This document shows, piece after piece, positions 49,001 through 58,384 of a stretch of 64,000 bases of DNA. Made by a program: the position numbers and the translations under genes. Under the pieces are notes generated by a model. It saw only the letters and a list, made by a program, of their open reading frames with translations, was not told where the DNA came from and did no database searches. The stretch is taken from positions 29,288,600-29,352,599 of the forward strand of contig NC_049980.1 in assembly GCF_000003815.2 (NCBI RefSeq), written 5' to 3'. How positions within the stretch are numbered: position 1 is the stretch's first letter; each line of letters opens with the position of its first letter. Source of the stretch: Branchiostoma floridae. Its lineage: Eukaryota > Chordata > Leptocardii > Amphioxiformes > Branchiostomatidae.

Positions 49001-52000
49001 ACAAGTTTGGAACAGTTATTGGAACAACAGTTTGTTTTCCCCACATGGAATAAGAGTTTCATTTTCCCCCACCCTCTCAGTTCCATCCCTGCCTCCAACC
49101 GCCTGGTGCTCCACAAGACCACTGACGGGTGTAAAAACACGAACAAGGATAAAGTTTAGATAGTCCAAAAGGAAACAAAAGTAAGACAAGGACAGGAAAA
49201 GTTTCTAACAGTTATTGGAACAACAGTTTATTTTCCCCACCCCCTTAGTTCCATCCCTGCCTCCAACTGCCTGGTGCTCCACAAGACCACTGACGGGTGT
49301 AAAAACACGAACAAGGATAAAGTTTAGATAGTCCAAAAGGAAACAAAAGTAAGACAAGGACAGGAAAAGTTTGTAACAGTTATTGGAACAACAGTTTATT
49401 TTCCCCACCCCCTTAGTTCCATCCCTGCCTCCAACCGCCTGGTGCTCCACAAGACAACTGACGGGTGTAAGAACACGAACACGGAGGTGACGCGGCTGGA
49501 ACACGTGCAGGCCAGACTCACCATCACGGCCATGCGGCGCGGAGAGCTCCAGATCTACCTAACCTCGCCCTCCGGTACCAGGTCTACACTGCTGGATCAC
49601 AGGTTAGGGCTGTCTGATGATTCTCTATAGCCTCCTTCACTTCTAATGAAAGGCTGTTACTCTGGAAACTAGATTAACTGCCATATTTTCTGTAATGAAT
49701 TATGCACTTTCTAATCTTTTCACAATTTAGTAACTGCTGGACATTTTGCTGTCTGTCCAAAGCCTGGTTCACTACAAAGTAGATTATCTACCATCTTCTC
49801 TTGAACAAATTATGCACTTTCTAAACTTCTCAAAATTCAGAAGGTGCTGCAGGTTGTTGCCAAAATTGGGTGCACACTTTATTTGAGTTTATTGCTGGAG
49901 ATAAATGGGAAAAGGACATTAGATGGTCTGATGATTCTCTATATCTGTTTGTTGGTTCCCTATAGCCTCCTTCACAGACTTGATTGTCATTGTAAAAAGA
50001 TTGGCAGTAAAAAGATTGACAGTCTGTTGTAGGAATAGAATTCTAACTCCCAACCTCTTCAGGCAGTGGTCTACAGGCAGGGTCACTTAGTTAAGCCAAG
50101 GCAAAAATGTTGTGTTTCCAGATTCAGTCCTGAAAAAGATACAAGTACAAAAGTACAACATCAGTCCTTGATTGATACTTTTGGTAGTTGAAGGCATGTC
50201 TAAGGAATTCCACTTTTGATGTCATCTCAACACTGAGCTAAAGTGTATCACAATCAACTCAATCAACTCAACTCAACACTTAAGTGTTTGGCATACATCC
50301 CCACAGGTCCCGGGACGACTCCACTAGTGGCTTCAACGAATGGGACTTCATGACAACTCACACGTGGGATGAGAACCCTGAGGGCACGTGGACACTAGAG
50401 ATCAACAACATGGATAGGCATGCAGGTAAGCAGTGGAAGGGGAGAGACATTACTGATTCATGTTTTGGTAGTAGATGTGTATACAATGAGGATATGGTAC
50501 CCAGTTGTATACGCTTGAAATTATTTCTTTTAGAAATGCATGTTTGTGTATTGAATTATCCTTTTACTTTGTGTCAAATATACAGTAGTCTTAAAGGCAC
50601 TCCACCAAGGTGCAAAAACGGGTTGAAGGGATACATGTAAATGTGGTAGAAAGAAAGGGATGGACACCGTCTACCAATACCGTGTCTTAAACATGTGGTT
50701 TAACCACCCGCTGGCCCTACAATTAAAAGGCTATGGGCCCTAACCTCTACCTTTTACCACATGTAGTGTTTGTTTATTTTTTATCTAACCAGGATACATG
50801 TTGCCTGACTGGCGGTTTTCAAAGATCCCTGGGGGGAAAACCACGTACAAACATGCAACATAACAGTAATCAATAATGCAATAAATGGTAATACACATGT
50901 ATAGTAAGAATCTAGATTTCCCAATGATCAACAAATATAACTCGAAATCATAATTAGAATGAAGTAAGAAATGGAAATTTGCATACCAGTGTGAACAGAA
51001 AAAAGTCTCATCCATCATATATGGTATTCTCAAAACCTGAAATCTATGGATGGGATAAACTTGTTTCCTCAGTTCTTAACTGTATTCCCCACCTCTTCAG
51101 GCATGTTGAAGGAGTGGACCCTGATCATGCGGGGGACATCAGAGAGCCAGGGCAGCCCGTCCAACCCCCACACACCCCACCCTCAGCTCTGCACACAGAC
51201 CGACAGCAATGGCGTCTGTATAGGTAGGAACTTCACACATGCACAGTGTCTGTTTTCCACTATTATTATGTGTACTATGTTTAGCTTCCTAAGATGAAGA
51301 ACTGTGATTTTCCTTATTTTTCCAAGAACTGTGACATGGAATGTGATAGAGGAAATTTCACAATTTTTAAAAAATTTCTTTGTCTTCTGGCATAAAAGGG
51401 ACAGGCTAGTGGCTTTCACATTATTGAACAAATCCGTTTATATTCCAACATATCATATAATCTTAATACTGCTGAAGATAAGATCTTCCTCAAGCAACTA
51501 GAATGTCTCTTTCCTGTCCCTTGGAAGCTCTCAAGTTCAACATGTTGTCTTTATCTTTAAAATATTGTCGCTTCTCCTGTGAATGCCTTAGATATGTGTT
51601 GACAAAATTAAGCCTTTGAAGAAGGAAAGCCATCGCTTTTTTTAGTGCTGAACTGTAGTTGACAGCTAACCAAGTCAAAATGCCGTTAGTCTGCGAAGCC
51701 TCAGTAGTTGATTAGATCCTGAACCACATTGAATGTCCCTGTTTTATCCCATTTTTCCCACACCAAGAAACTGAACTAGCCAGGCCCTTGAAATTTGTAT
51801 TCATTCCATTATAGCTGTGCAGTGAGAAAAGAAAATGATGAAAATGTTTTCTTCAAAACTGAGAATACATACATATTTCAGTAATGCAGTTTTGTCCATT
51901 TAAAATCAGTCTGTCTTTTTTTCTTAATGAATATTGGTCTTTCCTACATGTAGGTTAGTTATGTCTTCCAGTTTTATTGTTTAGTTGTGGATGGGTAAGT

Positions 52001-55000
52001 AGTGACTGCAGACAAAAGTGCATGACGTGGTGAAATGGTGACAGATTTTCTGGGGTGCATGTTCCGCTATGAGTCACAAGGGGGCGTGAGTGTCTCTATC
52101 AGCTTGGGTGCCCAGACACGGGCCAGGAAGCCTAATCTGCTTATTTTTCGTTCACCTGCTTTTCCCTTTGTCCTTCTCACCTGATCATCACCTGTCCGTA
52201 TTTTATCTCATGATGCAAGGTACTTATGGACTGGTAAAGCAGTGCCATTGTCATTTGAAGCAGCAACACTCTTTCTGTAAATCAGTAGCCCTTGCAAACA
52301 TATTGGAGATGGTAAAGAGAATGCATTGCTATAAGTATTACTATACACTCACAAGCAATGATTTGCCCATTGTAACAGTGCTCCTGTTGGCCTCAGTCAT
52401 ACATTACTGACAGGAGTGTTAACCCATGAAATAGACTGGGCTCCAGGGGGTTGGAGAGCTAAATTGCAATTGATTGAAACTGAAGGTAACTTTCAAAGAG
52501 CAAGTCTTGAATATTGAGTCCAATACCAATGTATACAAAAAAAGTACATGCTGTCAGATACAAGTTTAGTCCCATTGATGTAAAACAAAAGAACATCATC
52601 ATGATAGACACTGTGGTCTGTCCATCGTGTTTTTATGCAGGAAATCTAATTGATTTGAGGTTTTCAGCCAGTTTTAAGTTGATGTCATTGAATCCAATCC
52701 ATATTCCTTTTTGAGTAAATGACATTCAACAGTTAAACTAAGCATGTAGAAAAAGAATTGGAATCTTTGGAGTATGAAATTTTAGAGTAAGAGTAGAATA
52801 ATAATGTCATAATGATACAGGATGTGTTTTTGTAAGCCCCCCCCCCCCTTCCAGATACATGTAGCATCTAGATATCCCATTTTCCCTATGTCCTTCACCT
52901 GTCCCTCCAACACCTTGTCTTGCCAGAGCTTGCTGCAGTAGTTTTCCCTGATGCTGCTGACAGACTCCAGAAAAGAGTGTAGCAGAGCTTATTATTACTG
53001 TAGGCCACTACTGACCTCTGTGATCTCTGTTTCAAAACTGTTGTGAAATCTCGTCTGAAAGCCACAGTTCCAAAGAGTTGTGAGTTTCACACCAGATTTT
53101 ACGTGAACATTGTGTTTGTTAAATCATGAGCTCCCACAGCCAAATTCCCTTATTGTTTGTGTATCCTCTAACGACTGGAGCCAGGCAGGGTTTGGTCTAG
53201 TGAGAGAGACACCCTGTTAAACTGCTACAGTTTGTGTTTTTTTCACTGTGCTAACCACCCTGCCTGTTCCTGCTACATGTTTATCTCCATGTGATTTAGA
53301 AGTCTCTGAGCTTAGCTGGATTGTGACTGGAACCTGGACTCTACCAAACAATGTAAAGCTTAACACTTTTTGCAGTGGTTTTATTTTTGAGAATCTCTCC
53401 ACCATGATTGCATGGCACCGTAAATCTGTGTTGCCACTTAAGTACTACTGTACTGCAGACTTGTTTAAAAACATGAAGAAAATGAATAAATTCACAGTAC
53501 CCTTGGTTGGCATTTTCTGCATCTTGATGTAGCCTGTTCCCGCTATAGTGCTGTCCAAGTTCTTGTCACATTCCGGATATCTTTTCTATAGATTTGTTAA
53601 AGGTAGACTGTGAGCTCTAGTGTATGTTAGCCGAGCCTGTGTAAGTGTGAGGAGTTTGGCTGTGCATGTTGATGATACCTACTTGAACCTGTCTTGTCTC
53701 CTGCCCCGACAGCCAACTCTGCCGTCCGCCTCACAGTTTGGTCCCACGGCCCAGGCTGCTGCCTGACGCCCCTAGTAGCCCTTATATGCTGCCTCAGGGC
53801 GGCTTTACAAGGAGTGGGGCCTTTTTACTAGTACTCCCGAGACATACGATTCCGACATTCCTGCGGGTAAAGGCCATTTTCCTCTTGTACAGTACATGTT
53901 GTTCGAGTTTTGTTAGTTAGTTAGTTGTTAGTTTGCTGGTTCCTATGTACTTTGTATCATGGGATAGCAGCAGGACATGGACCACCCCCAGCTTCGCACA
54001 AGCTAACTGCTGCACAAATGACTAACAAACAAGTCTGGTGATTTGTGGGTGCTACATTGTACACACATGCTACTCACTGATGATTGCAAGAGGTGCCAAG
54101 GGGTGTAAAAACTAGTCCTCACCTTGTCTTTACTCATTTTATTTTTTTCTTTCACTCTTCCTATCTTAAAATTTCCTGGCTATGGGAAACCATAACATTC
54201 TGGGAAAGGGAAACCATACCATTTGATGGGGATTTACATTTTAAAAGATTGAAATGACTGACTGACTTAAAACTACCGATACATTCCTTGCCAGAGGGCT
54301 CGACGCACCAAGTCCCCCTAGCCACACCCTCGGCCTCTACCACTATAAAGCAGGAAAGCACGTCTACATCACGTGCCACTTCTACAGCCATTAAAACAGA
54401 GCGGAAGACCACTGCTATGAAAACAGAGGCTATTACTCCGAACCCCAGCACTGCAACTTTGGGTAGGCTGTTTTGCGATGAGGGTGTGGAAGTTAACAAG
54501 CTGTCTCTGCCTGTGGCTTTATTTGATGCTCTGTCTGACTGTCTGTCTCGAACGTCATTTGTAAAATTTCTAGTGAAGGTATCCCTTTTGGTGATCGAAG
54601 AACGCAGCTTGTGAAATGTCTAACCGAACTACATATGCCGATACCTTCCTCGCCAGAACCCTCTACCCACCAAGCCCCCACATCCACACCCTCGGCCTCT
54701 ACCACAATAAAGCAGGAAAGCACGTCTACTGTCGCTTCCACGGCTGTTAAAACGGAGAGGAAATCCACTGCTGAGAAAACCGAGGCAGTCCCCACCCCGG
54801 GCAAGGCAACTCTGGGTAGGCTGTTCCTTCCTGTGGGTAGGGCTGGAGCCAAGTGGCAAGGAGTGCATGCTTGGGGTTAAGGATACGGCATAAAACTTAC
54901 CTAAATAAACGTACAAAATTAACATATTTGCACAAGGTCTGCTGGACAGCGCCTCGCACTTGCCTTAAAAAACCAAAGCTGTTGCTTTCTTCTTTTGCGG

Positions 55001-58000
55001 TGATGAGTTTTGCGGCCTCTACCTCTTGTTTGACACCTTTAACTGTTTCATGACCGAATCTGAAAACACACCTACTGAAGAACATGACAGGATGGAGGTA
55101 CACATCTACCTTAGTGGGTTAGCCTTCTAGTGGTCCTATTTGGTTTAATTTATTTCTTTTTAGTTGTAGGTTTATTTTTAAGTGTAGCCAGTACAGTAAA
55201 TTCTGGAATTGTATAGTTAACTCTTCTCTTGGCCCATGGACAAGACACTTAAGAAATTCCTAAATAAATTGCATGCACACAAATCCCTCCTTTATGAAAC
55301 ATCTGAATTGAAAACTACATTGTCGCCTCTCATAAGATCATCTAAGGTAGGTTGAGATGTTTTCTCTGCATTTTATATGATAGCATCTTCTGGTATATCA
55401 TATGTATTTTCAATTCAAAGAGGCCATTCTTTTCATACAATAAAAATCAGCTGTTTGTTTTTAAGGGAATGGTTCTAAATTAATGACACTTTCCATCATT
55501 CCATCATGCTTTGCATAGGAAGTATCTCTAGAATACCTTACATTTAATCTCCAAGCAGATCCTACGGTAGCATAAGATAGTATCTAAAGCTGGCAGAGGA
55601 GTGAAGCTGGCTTAGGAGTGTGTTTCGCTACCGGGGCAAATGGACACCTCTTGGCTGACTTCACTCCTTGGCCATTTTGGTACTATTTTATGCCATTGTA
55701 GGATCTGCTTGGAGATTACCTTACATTGGCCTCCATAGGTCAGTGCAGGCAACAAGTGATGGGGAACTGTGTAGTGGACATTGTATGCATCTGTCTGATT
55801 ATCAAATGCTTGAACAATCTTATGAAGGCCTTCTGCTACGTAGTGCACAACTAGCAATGCCCTGTCCAATTGTCTGAATCTTTATTATGGTACATGTATT
55901 TGTACGACTTATGCTTGTAGACGGCTGCATCACTTGGCACCCAGAGAGATGGCAACAGCTTTGAACAATCACTACTCAGTTTGTTATAATATATGACTCT
56001 ACTTGACTATACTGGAAGCTGGTGGTGGTCCATATCTGTCAGTCATTGTCTTGTATTCTTTTCCAATGTTCTCACGAAGCTGATCAGTCTGTATCACCCC
56101 TCCAATAGGAGTGGTATTGATCCAAATGTAGCAAACTGTAGAACAGGTAGGTGAGAAGTTTGGATCAATACACTTCAAAAACAGGGGTGGTCAGGCTGAT
56201 CAGCTTCCTATGATATAAAGTATATGCTTATTTGTCTGTCTTTCCATCTACCCTTGACACTCCCTCCCTGAAGAAAGCAGGCAAAAGCATGCATATGTGT
56301 CTATTTGTTTGTTTGTTTGGTTGGTTGTACCTTGCCTGCTTTTGCATGCTAAAGGAACCAAACACTTGGAGAGCAACTTGCATGCAGCTCTTAACACTTA
56401 AAACAATAAACTCACTCATGGCACCATTTTATAAAAGCACACGCGGAAGCGTAATATATATATAAGATGCCAAGTTCTCACTTTGTGTATGTAATACAAT
56501 ATAATTGACTAACTGGCAGTTATTGTTTTTCTCAGTGTAAGATGTTAATATGTTATTATAAACTGGAGGACCTGGAAATGAACATTGAACAGAATGAGAA
56601 CAGTTGTTGAAAGCTTGCTTGGCTTTCACAATGTTACATCACACTTGCAGGTTTTCCATGGAACCCTTCCACATTGATGCGCTCATACAAGCCTGTTCAC
56701 TGTTTGAACTACACATGCGCAACATCAAAGATGATGTTTTTTACACAACCGTTGCTTTATTTCCACTGATGTTTCGATGACTGTCTGTAAGCAGCGACAC
56801 CAATAGTGACAGTGCAATGTGAACCAGTCAGAATTGCAGAGGATCGCTGAAACATGGGTTGATCTTGATATAAAGCAGCGGTTGTGCAAAAAGAGCCTCT
56901 TTATTCAGTTCTTGGCTACATGTCTCAGAGGCCTTCAACTTTGACATATTACCCACAATGCACATGCATAGTTCAGACCTCCATTTCTCCTAATTTTTCA
57001 ATTCCACCCCAAAAATTTGAAGATGAGTCCTTGAAATTCAGGTTTTCCAACAAGTGGTTTTGAGAGGTCTACCCTAATATGAATTCATCTTAACAGAGAA
57101 GGCTCTTGACATGGAGTAGCATTTTTGCAATCATTGTTTCTCATTTTCAAGCTCAAAATTCATTCGGAATACCTCTATGTCTGTTTATATCCTTTTTACT
57201 GTCAATTATTTGCCTTATTTTCAAGTTTTTTTGCCCTGTCCTTTTTTTTTTTTCAAAGTCCACCAGCCTGCTTTCCTGCAGAAGCAACATAAGCCTTGCA
57301 TTCCAGGCATTCTGTGGAAGGCAAACCATTATCTTCCCATCAACAACTTCCCTAATGTACCTGAACTGCAAGGTTACATTTTAGCTTGCTTTTTTGTGTG
57401 CAAAATGCTGGTAACAAAACTTCAAGCTCATAACCAGCATGGCCAAGAATGTGGCAGCAGCAGAAAAGAAAAGTTCCTTTGTGAACATGTGTCCAGCTAA
57501 CCTTACCACTACTGACCCATTAACACAAGCCATAGTGCAGCTCATTGCATATCATTGATAACTTCAGCCTCCATTCCCTCTAAACTATTGCCAAGTAGGC
57601 AACTTTTTCCATTGTTGTTTTTGATGCTAGCATTTCTATTGTAATGATAGACAGCATTTTTGTAAGTACTATTGATGCCCTTTTTGTAAAATGTGATATT
57701 CAAAAGTGTATGTTATAGATGCAATCATGTGTGGTTAAGCAAATGATACTTATGTAAGTTGTTGGCACTTCATTTGATTTTTTTACTTTTATGGATTTCA
57801 CAACCTTTGTATATCCAAACCAGATATTTAAACTTTGAGCCTGAATCATTGCATGTTTGCAGATGTATCCACTTCTCAGAAGCGCTGGTTTAACTGTCTT
57901 GTTCTGCTCTCTTTGCCACTCAGAATGCAAGGAACCAAACTACCTCTTGGACGACATGTGCGTGAAAACCTGCCCCAATAGGTACTACCCATCAGACTCC

Positions 58001-58384
58001 AGCGACCAATCACAGAAAAGGACTTGCGAGTCATGTGACAAGACCTGTCTGACCTGCTCTGGTGCACAGCCCTATCAGTGCCTTACCTGCGCCCCTCTCA
58101 CCCACCTGTATAACAGCACCTGTTACCCCACCAGGCATCTTCCTCTCGACCAAGGGCCTTACCTTTTCTATGTGGCTGCTGTGTTCTTCTGCGTCCTAGC
58201 TGTCGTTCTCTTCTTTGTGATCTTCGGTGTCTTGCACATGAGGACCAACAGTCAGTGCTGCTTTAAGGAGGAGGTGCAGTATGTGGACTTGAACGGGCTC
58301 GGGCAGAAAGATCGCAACGGCCTGATCACCGAGGGAGAGATGTTCCTCAGCAGCGACGAAGAAGACTTGTACAGTCGAGACTGA
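30826..58384 (+). CDS. furin: Furin-type proprotein convertase (kexin-like subtilase)
   Basis: Coding exons: 30826-31005, 41789-41887, 42235-42342, 42782-42910, 43862-43938, 44461-44722, 45156-45368, 46421-46521, 47000-47103, 47604-47721, 49417-49602, 50307-50425, 51101-51223, 57924-58384. All have AG/GT borders and give one 759-aa frame. Order: signal peptide ([14 protein letters not shown]), prodomain ending RRVKR|D at 108, catalytic Asp158 (LDDGIE), His199 (RHGTRCAGE), oxyanion Asn300 (ASGNGG), Ser373 (GTSASAPLA), P domain (about 450-590), one Cys-rich furin repeat (608-673), membrane span (about 686-711) and a 48-residue tail. All four catalytic residues are offset by +5 from human furin. 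The enzyme cleaves precursors after basic sites in the trans-Golgi and at the cell surface. The tail has YVDL (726-729) and SSDEED (749-754), matching the Tyr and CK2/PACS-type sorting signals of furin. A single Cys repeat is fewer than in furin (2) or PCSK5/6 (many); a PC5/6-type origin with other C termini cannot be excluded. Confidence 0.85.
31120..31410. repeat. Minisatellite, about 58-bp unit, five copies
   Basis: ATTTGTCTGGGAA recurs near 31129, 31192, 31249, 31308 and 31366, each followed by TTTTGTTGTAAA- and GTTTGTCAGCTT-like text. The units are diverged, so the array is old. Confidence 0.9.
33461..33570. mobile_element. Inverted-repeat (MITE-like) element
   Basis: CTAGTTAGCCTAGTTACCAG at the left pairs with GTCTGGTATCCAGGCTAGTT at the right. 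The centre holds GTGTTGGGCCAACACGA, itself palindromic. No coding frame. Confidence 0.75.
35500..35704 (+). mobile_element. Candidate LINE 3'-end fragment
   Basis: ATTATT-rich sequence leads into GGGAGGCAACTCAAAGAGG and ends in CAAATAAATAAATA, which resembles CR1/L2-type 3' tails with short A-rich repeats. No coding portion remains. Weak identification. Confidence 0.35.
37416..37627. mobile_element. MITE, TACTGTAAATGCA family, copy 1
   Basis: The ends TACTGTAAATGCATTTAG and TTCTGCATTTACAGTA are inverted repeats. The interior is a long imperfect palindrome rich in CGCGGT / ACCGCG. A second copy lies at 45374-45570. A TA target duplication is likely (inference). Confidence 0.9.
37925..38050. 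repeat. Dispersed repeat (ACAAATATCTAGG...) copy 1
   Basis: CACAAATATCTAGGCTCACC followed by AGTCAAAAATGAGGTG recurs in similar form at 41500-41590 and 48606-48715. It has no coding frame or clear terminal repeats. Confidence 0.5.
40433..40517. repeat. Near-perfect 85-bp palindrome
   Basis: Two 42-bp arms around a single central A (40475) match except at one base pair (40458/40492). The arm begins TAGTACCTGAAAGGTAGAGG. The centre has effectively no loop, which argues against a microRNA precursor and for a palindromic transposon remnant. Confidence 0.95.
41155..41330. mobile_element. MITE, CTCCAAGCAGATCCTAC family, copy 1
   Basis: The ends CTCCAAGCAGATCCTACAGT and TAGGATCTACTTGGAG are inverted. 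An inner GCTGGCAGAGGAGTGAAGCTGG also has a partial inverse. Related copies lie at 55545-55718 and 62405-62517. Confidence 0.9.
41500..41590. repeat. Dispersed repeat (ACAAATATCTAGG...) copy 2
   Basis: GTACAAATATCTAGGTGCGG followed by AGTCAAAAATCAGGTGCACA and ATTTTGGGTGCATC; same family as 37925-38050 and 48606-48715. Confidence 0.5.
42978..43188. mobile_element. Inverted-repeat element, GGCTGTCTCCAG family, copy 1
   Basis: GGCTGTCTCCAGGACCC at the left and CTGGAGACAG at the right are inverted ends. The interior holds AATGAGTGGGACAGA, shared with the copy at 60109-60381. It starts 68 bp after a furin-like exon. No coding frame. Confidence 0.75.
44051..44300 (+). mobile_element. tRNA-derived SINE-like element
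   Basis: The head carries an A-box-like TGGTTAGAGTTG (about 44069-44080) and a B box GGTTCAAATCC (44104-44114) at tRNA-like spacing, then an unrelated body. The 3' end is uncertain. Confidence 0.6.
45374..45570. mobile_element. MITE, TACTGTAAATGCA family, copy 2, touching a splice donor
   Basis: The ends TACTGTAAATGCATTTGAG and TTCTGCATTTACAGTA match copy 1 (37416-37627). The element begins at position +6 of the intron that starts at 45369 (gtgag|TACTG), so its first base supplies the last donor-consensus base. The coding exon ends at 45368. Confidence 0.92.
47178..47603 (+). repeat. Tandem duplication of an intron's 3' splice region
   Basis: The segment leading into the exon at 47604 (47471-47603: GATGTG...AAAATCAAG, CATAGACTAGAAAC, AGTCCTC, CTTCTGTT, TTTGTCCCCACCCCTCTACAG) has a diverged upstream copy at about 47178-47400. 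That copy ends in CCACCCTACTGCAG. The upstream copy is therefore a decoy acceptor without a following exon. Confidence 0.75.
48004..48515. mobile_element. Inverted-repeat element, about 510 bp
   Basis: AAAGGGTCATTCCACTCC at the left pairs with GGAGTGGAATGCCCCTTT at the right. A 71-codon open frame inside is hydrophobic but has no recognised domain and is probably chance. Lies in a furin-like intron. Confidence 0.8.
48606..48715. repeat. Dispersed repeat (ACAAATATCTAGG...) copy 3
   Basis: CACAAATATCTAAGTGCACC, then TAGGTGCACAGC and AAATTTTGGGTGCTCA; matches copies near 37925 and 41500. Confidence 0.5.
48868..48890. repeat. Poly(C) tract of 23
   Basis: Twenty-three consecutive C run directly into TTTCAG, making an extreme polypyrimidine tract for the first decoy copy of the P-domain exon. 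Length may be imprecise in the assembly. Confidence 0.9.
48897..48963 (+). pseudogene. Truncated P-domain exon copy 1 (early stop)
   Basis: It follows TTTCAG and reads [20 protein letters not shown] in the frame set by the upstream exon, then V and a TAG at 48961. The first 60 bases match the functional exon at 49417; the remainder of that exon is missing. Use of this acceptor would truncate the convertase early in its P domain. Confidence 0.85.
49081..49159 (+). pseudogene. Truncated P-domain exon copy 2 (early stop)
   Basis: An acceptor (CCACCCTCTCAG) precedes [19 protein letters not shown], then TNKDKV and TAG at 49157-49159. Divergence from the functional exon begins after AACACGAACA. 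Confidence 0.85.
49249..49327 (+). pseudogene. Truncated P-domain exon copy 3 (early stop)
   Basis: Exactly 168 bp after copy 2 and 168 bp before the functional copy. The acceptor is CCACCCCCTTAG, and the frame again ends NKDKV-stop (49325-49327). It is nearly identical to copy 2. Confidence 0.85.
49417..49602 (+). CDS. furin: Functional P-domain exon (copy 4 of the tandem set)
   Basis: Only this copy continues past AACACGAACA into [20 protein letters not shown] and [11 protein letters not shown], the conserved P-domain core, and ends at AG|gttagg. It enters in phase 2 and leaves in phase 2, matching its neighbours. Confidence 0.9.
50766..50880 (-). mobile_element. Candidate LINE 3'-end fragment (minus)
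   Basis: Read on minus, AGGCAACATGTATCCTGGTT runs into AGATAAAAAATAAACAAAC, a CR1/L2-like tail. No coding portion is left. Confidence 0.35.
53713..53831 (+). CDS. Candidate alternative terminal exon of the furin-like gene
   Basis: A strong polypyrimidine tract and acceptor (TTGTCTCCTGCCCCGACAG) precedes a frame that, entered in phase 1 from the exon ending 51223, reads [15 protein letters not shown], then [20 protein letters not shown], then GPFY and a stop at 53829-53831. The tail is hydrophobic. If used, it would replace the Cys-rich/membrane/cytosolic exon. Support is splice-site quality and phase only; there is no family match. Confidence 0.3.
54295..54462 (+). CDS. furin: Candidate Ser/Thr-rich cassette exon A of the furin-like gene
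   Basis: 168 nt (56 codons) with acceptor CCTTGCCAG and donor TTGG|gtaggc, phase 1 on both sides, exactly the phase of the intron it lies in (51224-57923). It reads [56 protein letters not shown]. The composition is Ser/Thr/Lys/Pro-rich, like an O-glycosylated lumenal stalk. It would insert between the P domain and the Cys-rich repeat without shifting the frame. No stop codons; its paralogue is exon B. Confidence 0.65.
54657..54815 (+). CDS. furin: Candidate Ser/Thr-rich cassette exon B (tandem duplicate of A)
   Basis: 159 nt (53 codons) with acceptor TTCCTCGCCAG and donor CTGG|gtaggc, again phase 1 on both sides. It reads [54 protein letters not shown]. It aligns with exon A along its whole length with small in-frame deletions, and substitutions look mainly conservative. 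Flanking intron (TAGGCTGTT after the donor, CCGATAC before the acceptor) is duplicated too, so about 360 bp was copied. Confidence 0.65.
55545..55718. mobile_element. MITE, CTCCAAGCAGATCCTAC family, copy 2
   Basis: TAATCTCCAAGCAGATCCTA and GGATCTGCTTGGAGATTA are inverted ends. The interior resembles copy 1 (41155-41330) in AGCTGGCAGAGGAGTGAAGC. Confidence 0.92.
57924..58384 (+). CDS. furin: Furin-like gene terminal coding exon: Cys-rich repeat, membrane span, sorting tail
   Basis: Acceptor CTTTGCCACTCAG; the split codon (G|AA) makes Glu607. One furin-type Cys repeat ([16 protein letters not shown] ... [11 protein letters not shown] ... CLTC ... C), then [20 protein letters not shown], a juxtamembrane CC pair (possible palmitoylation), YVDL, and [11 protein letters not shown] at the C terminus. 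Stop TGA at 58382-58384. Confidence 0.9.
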
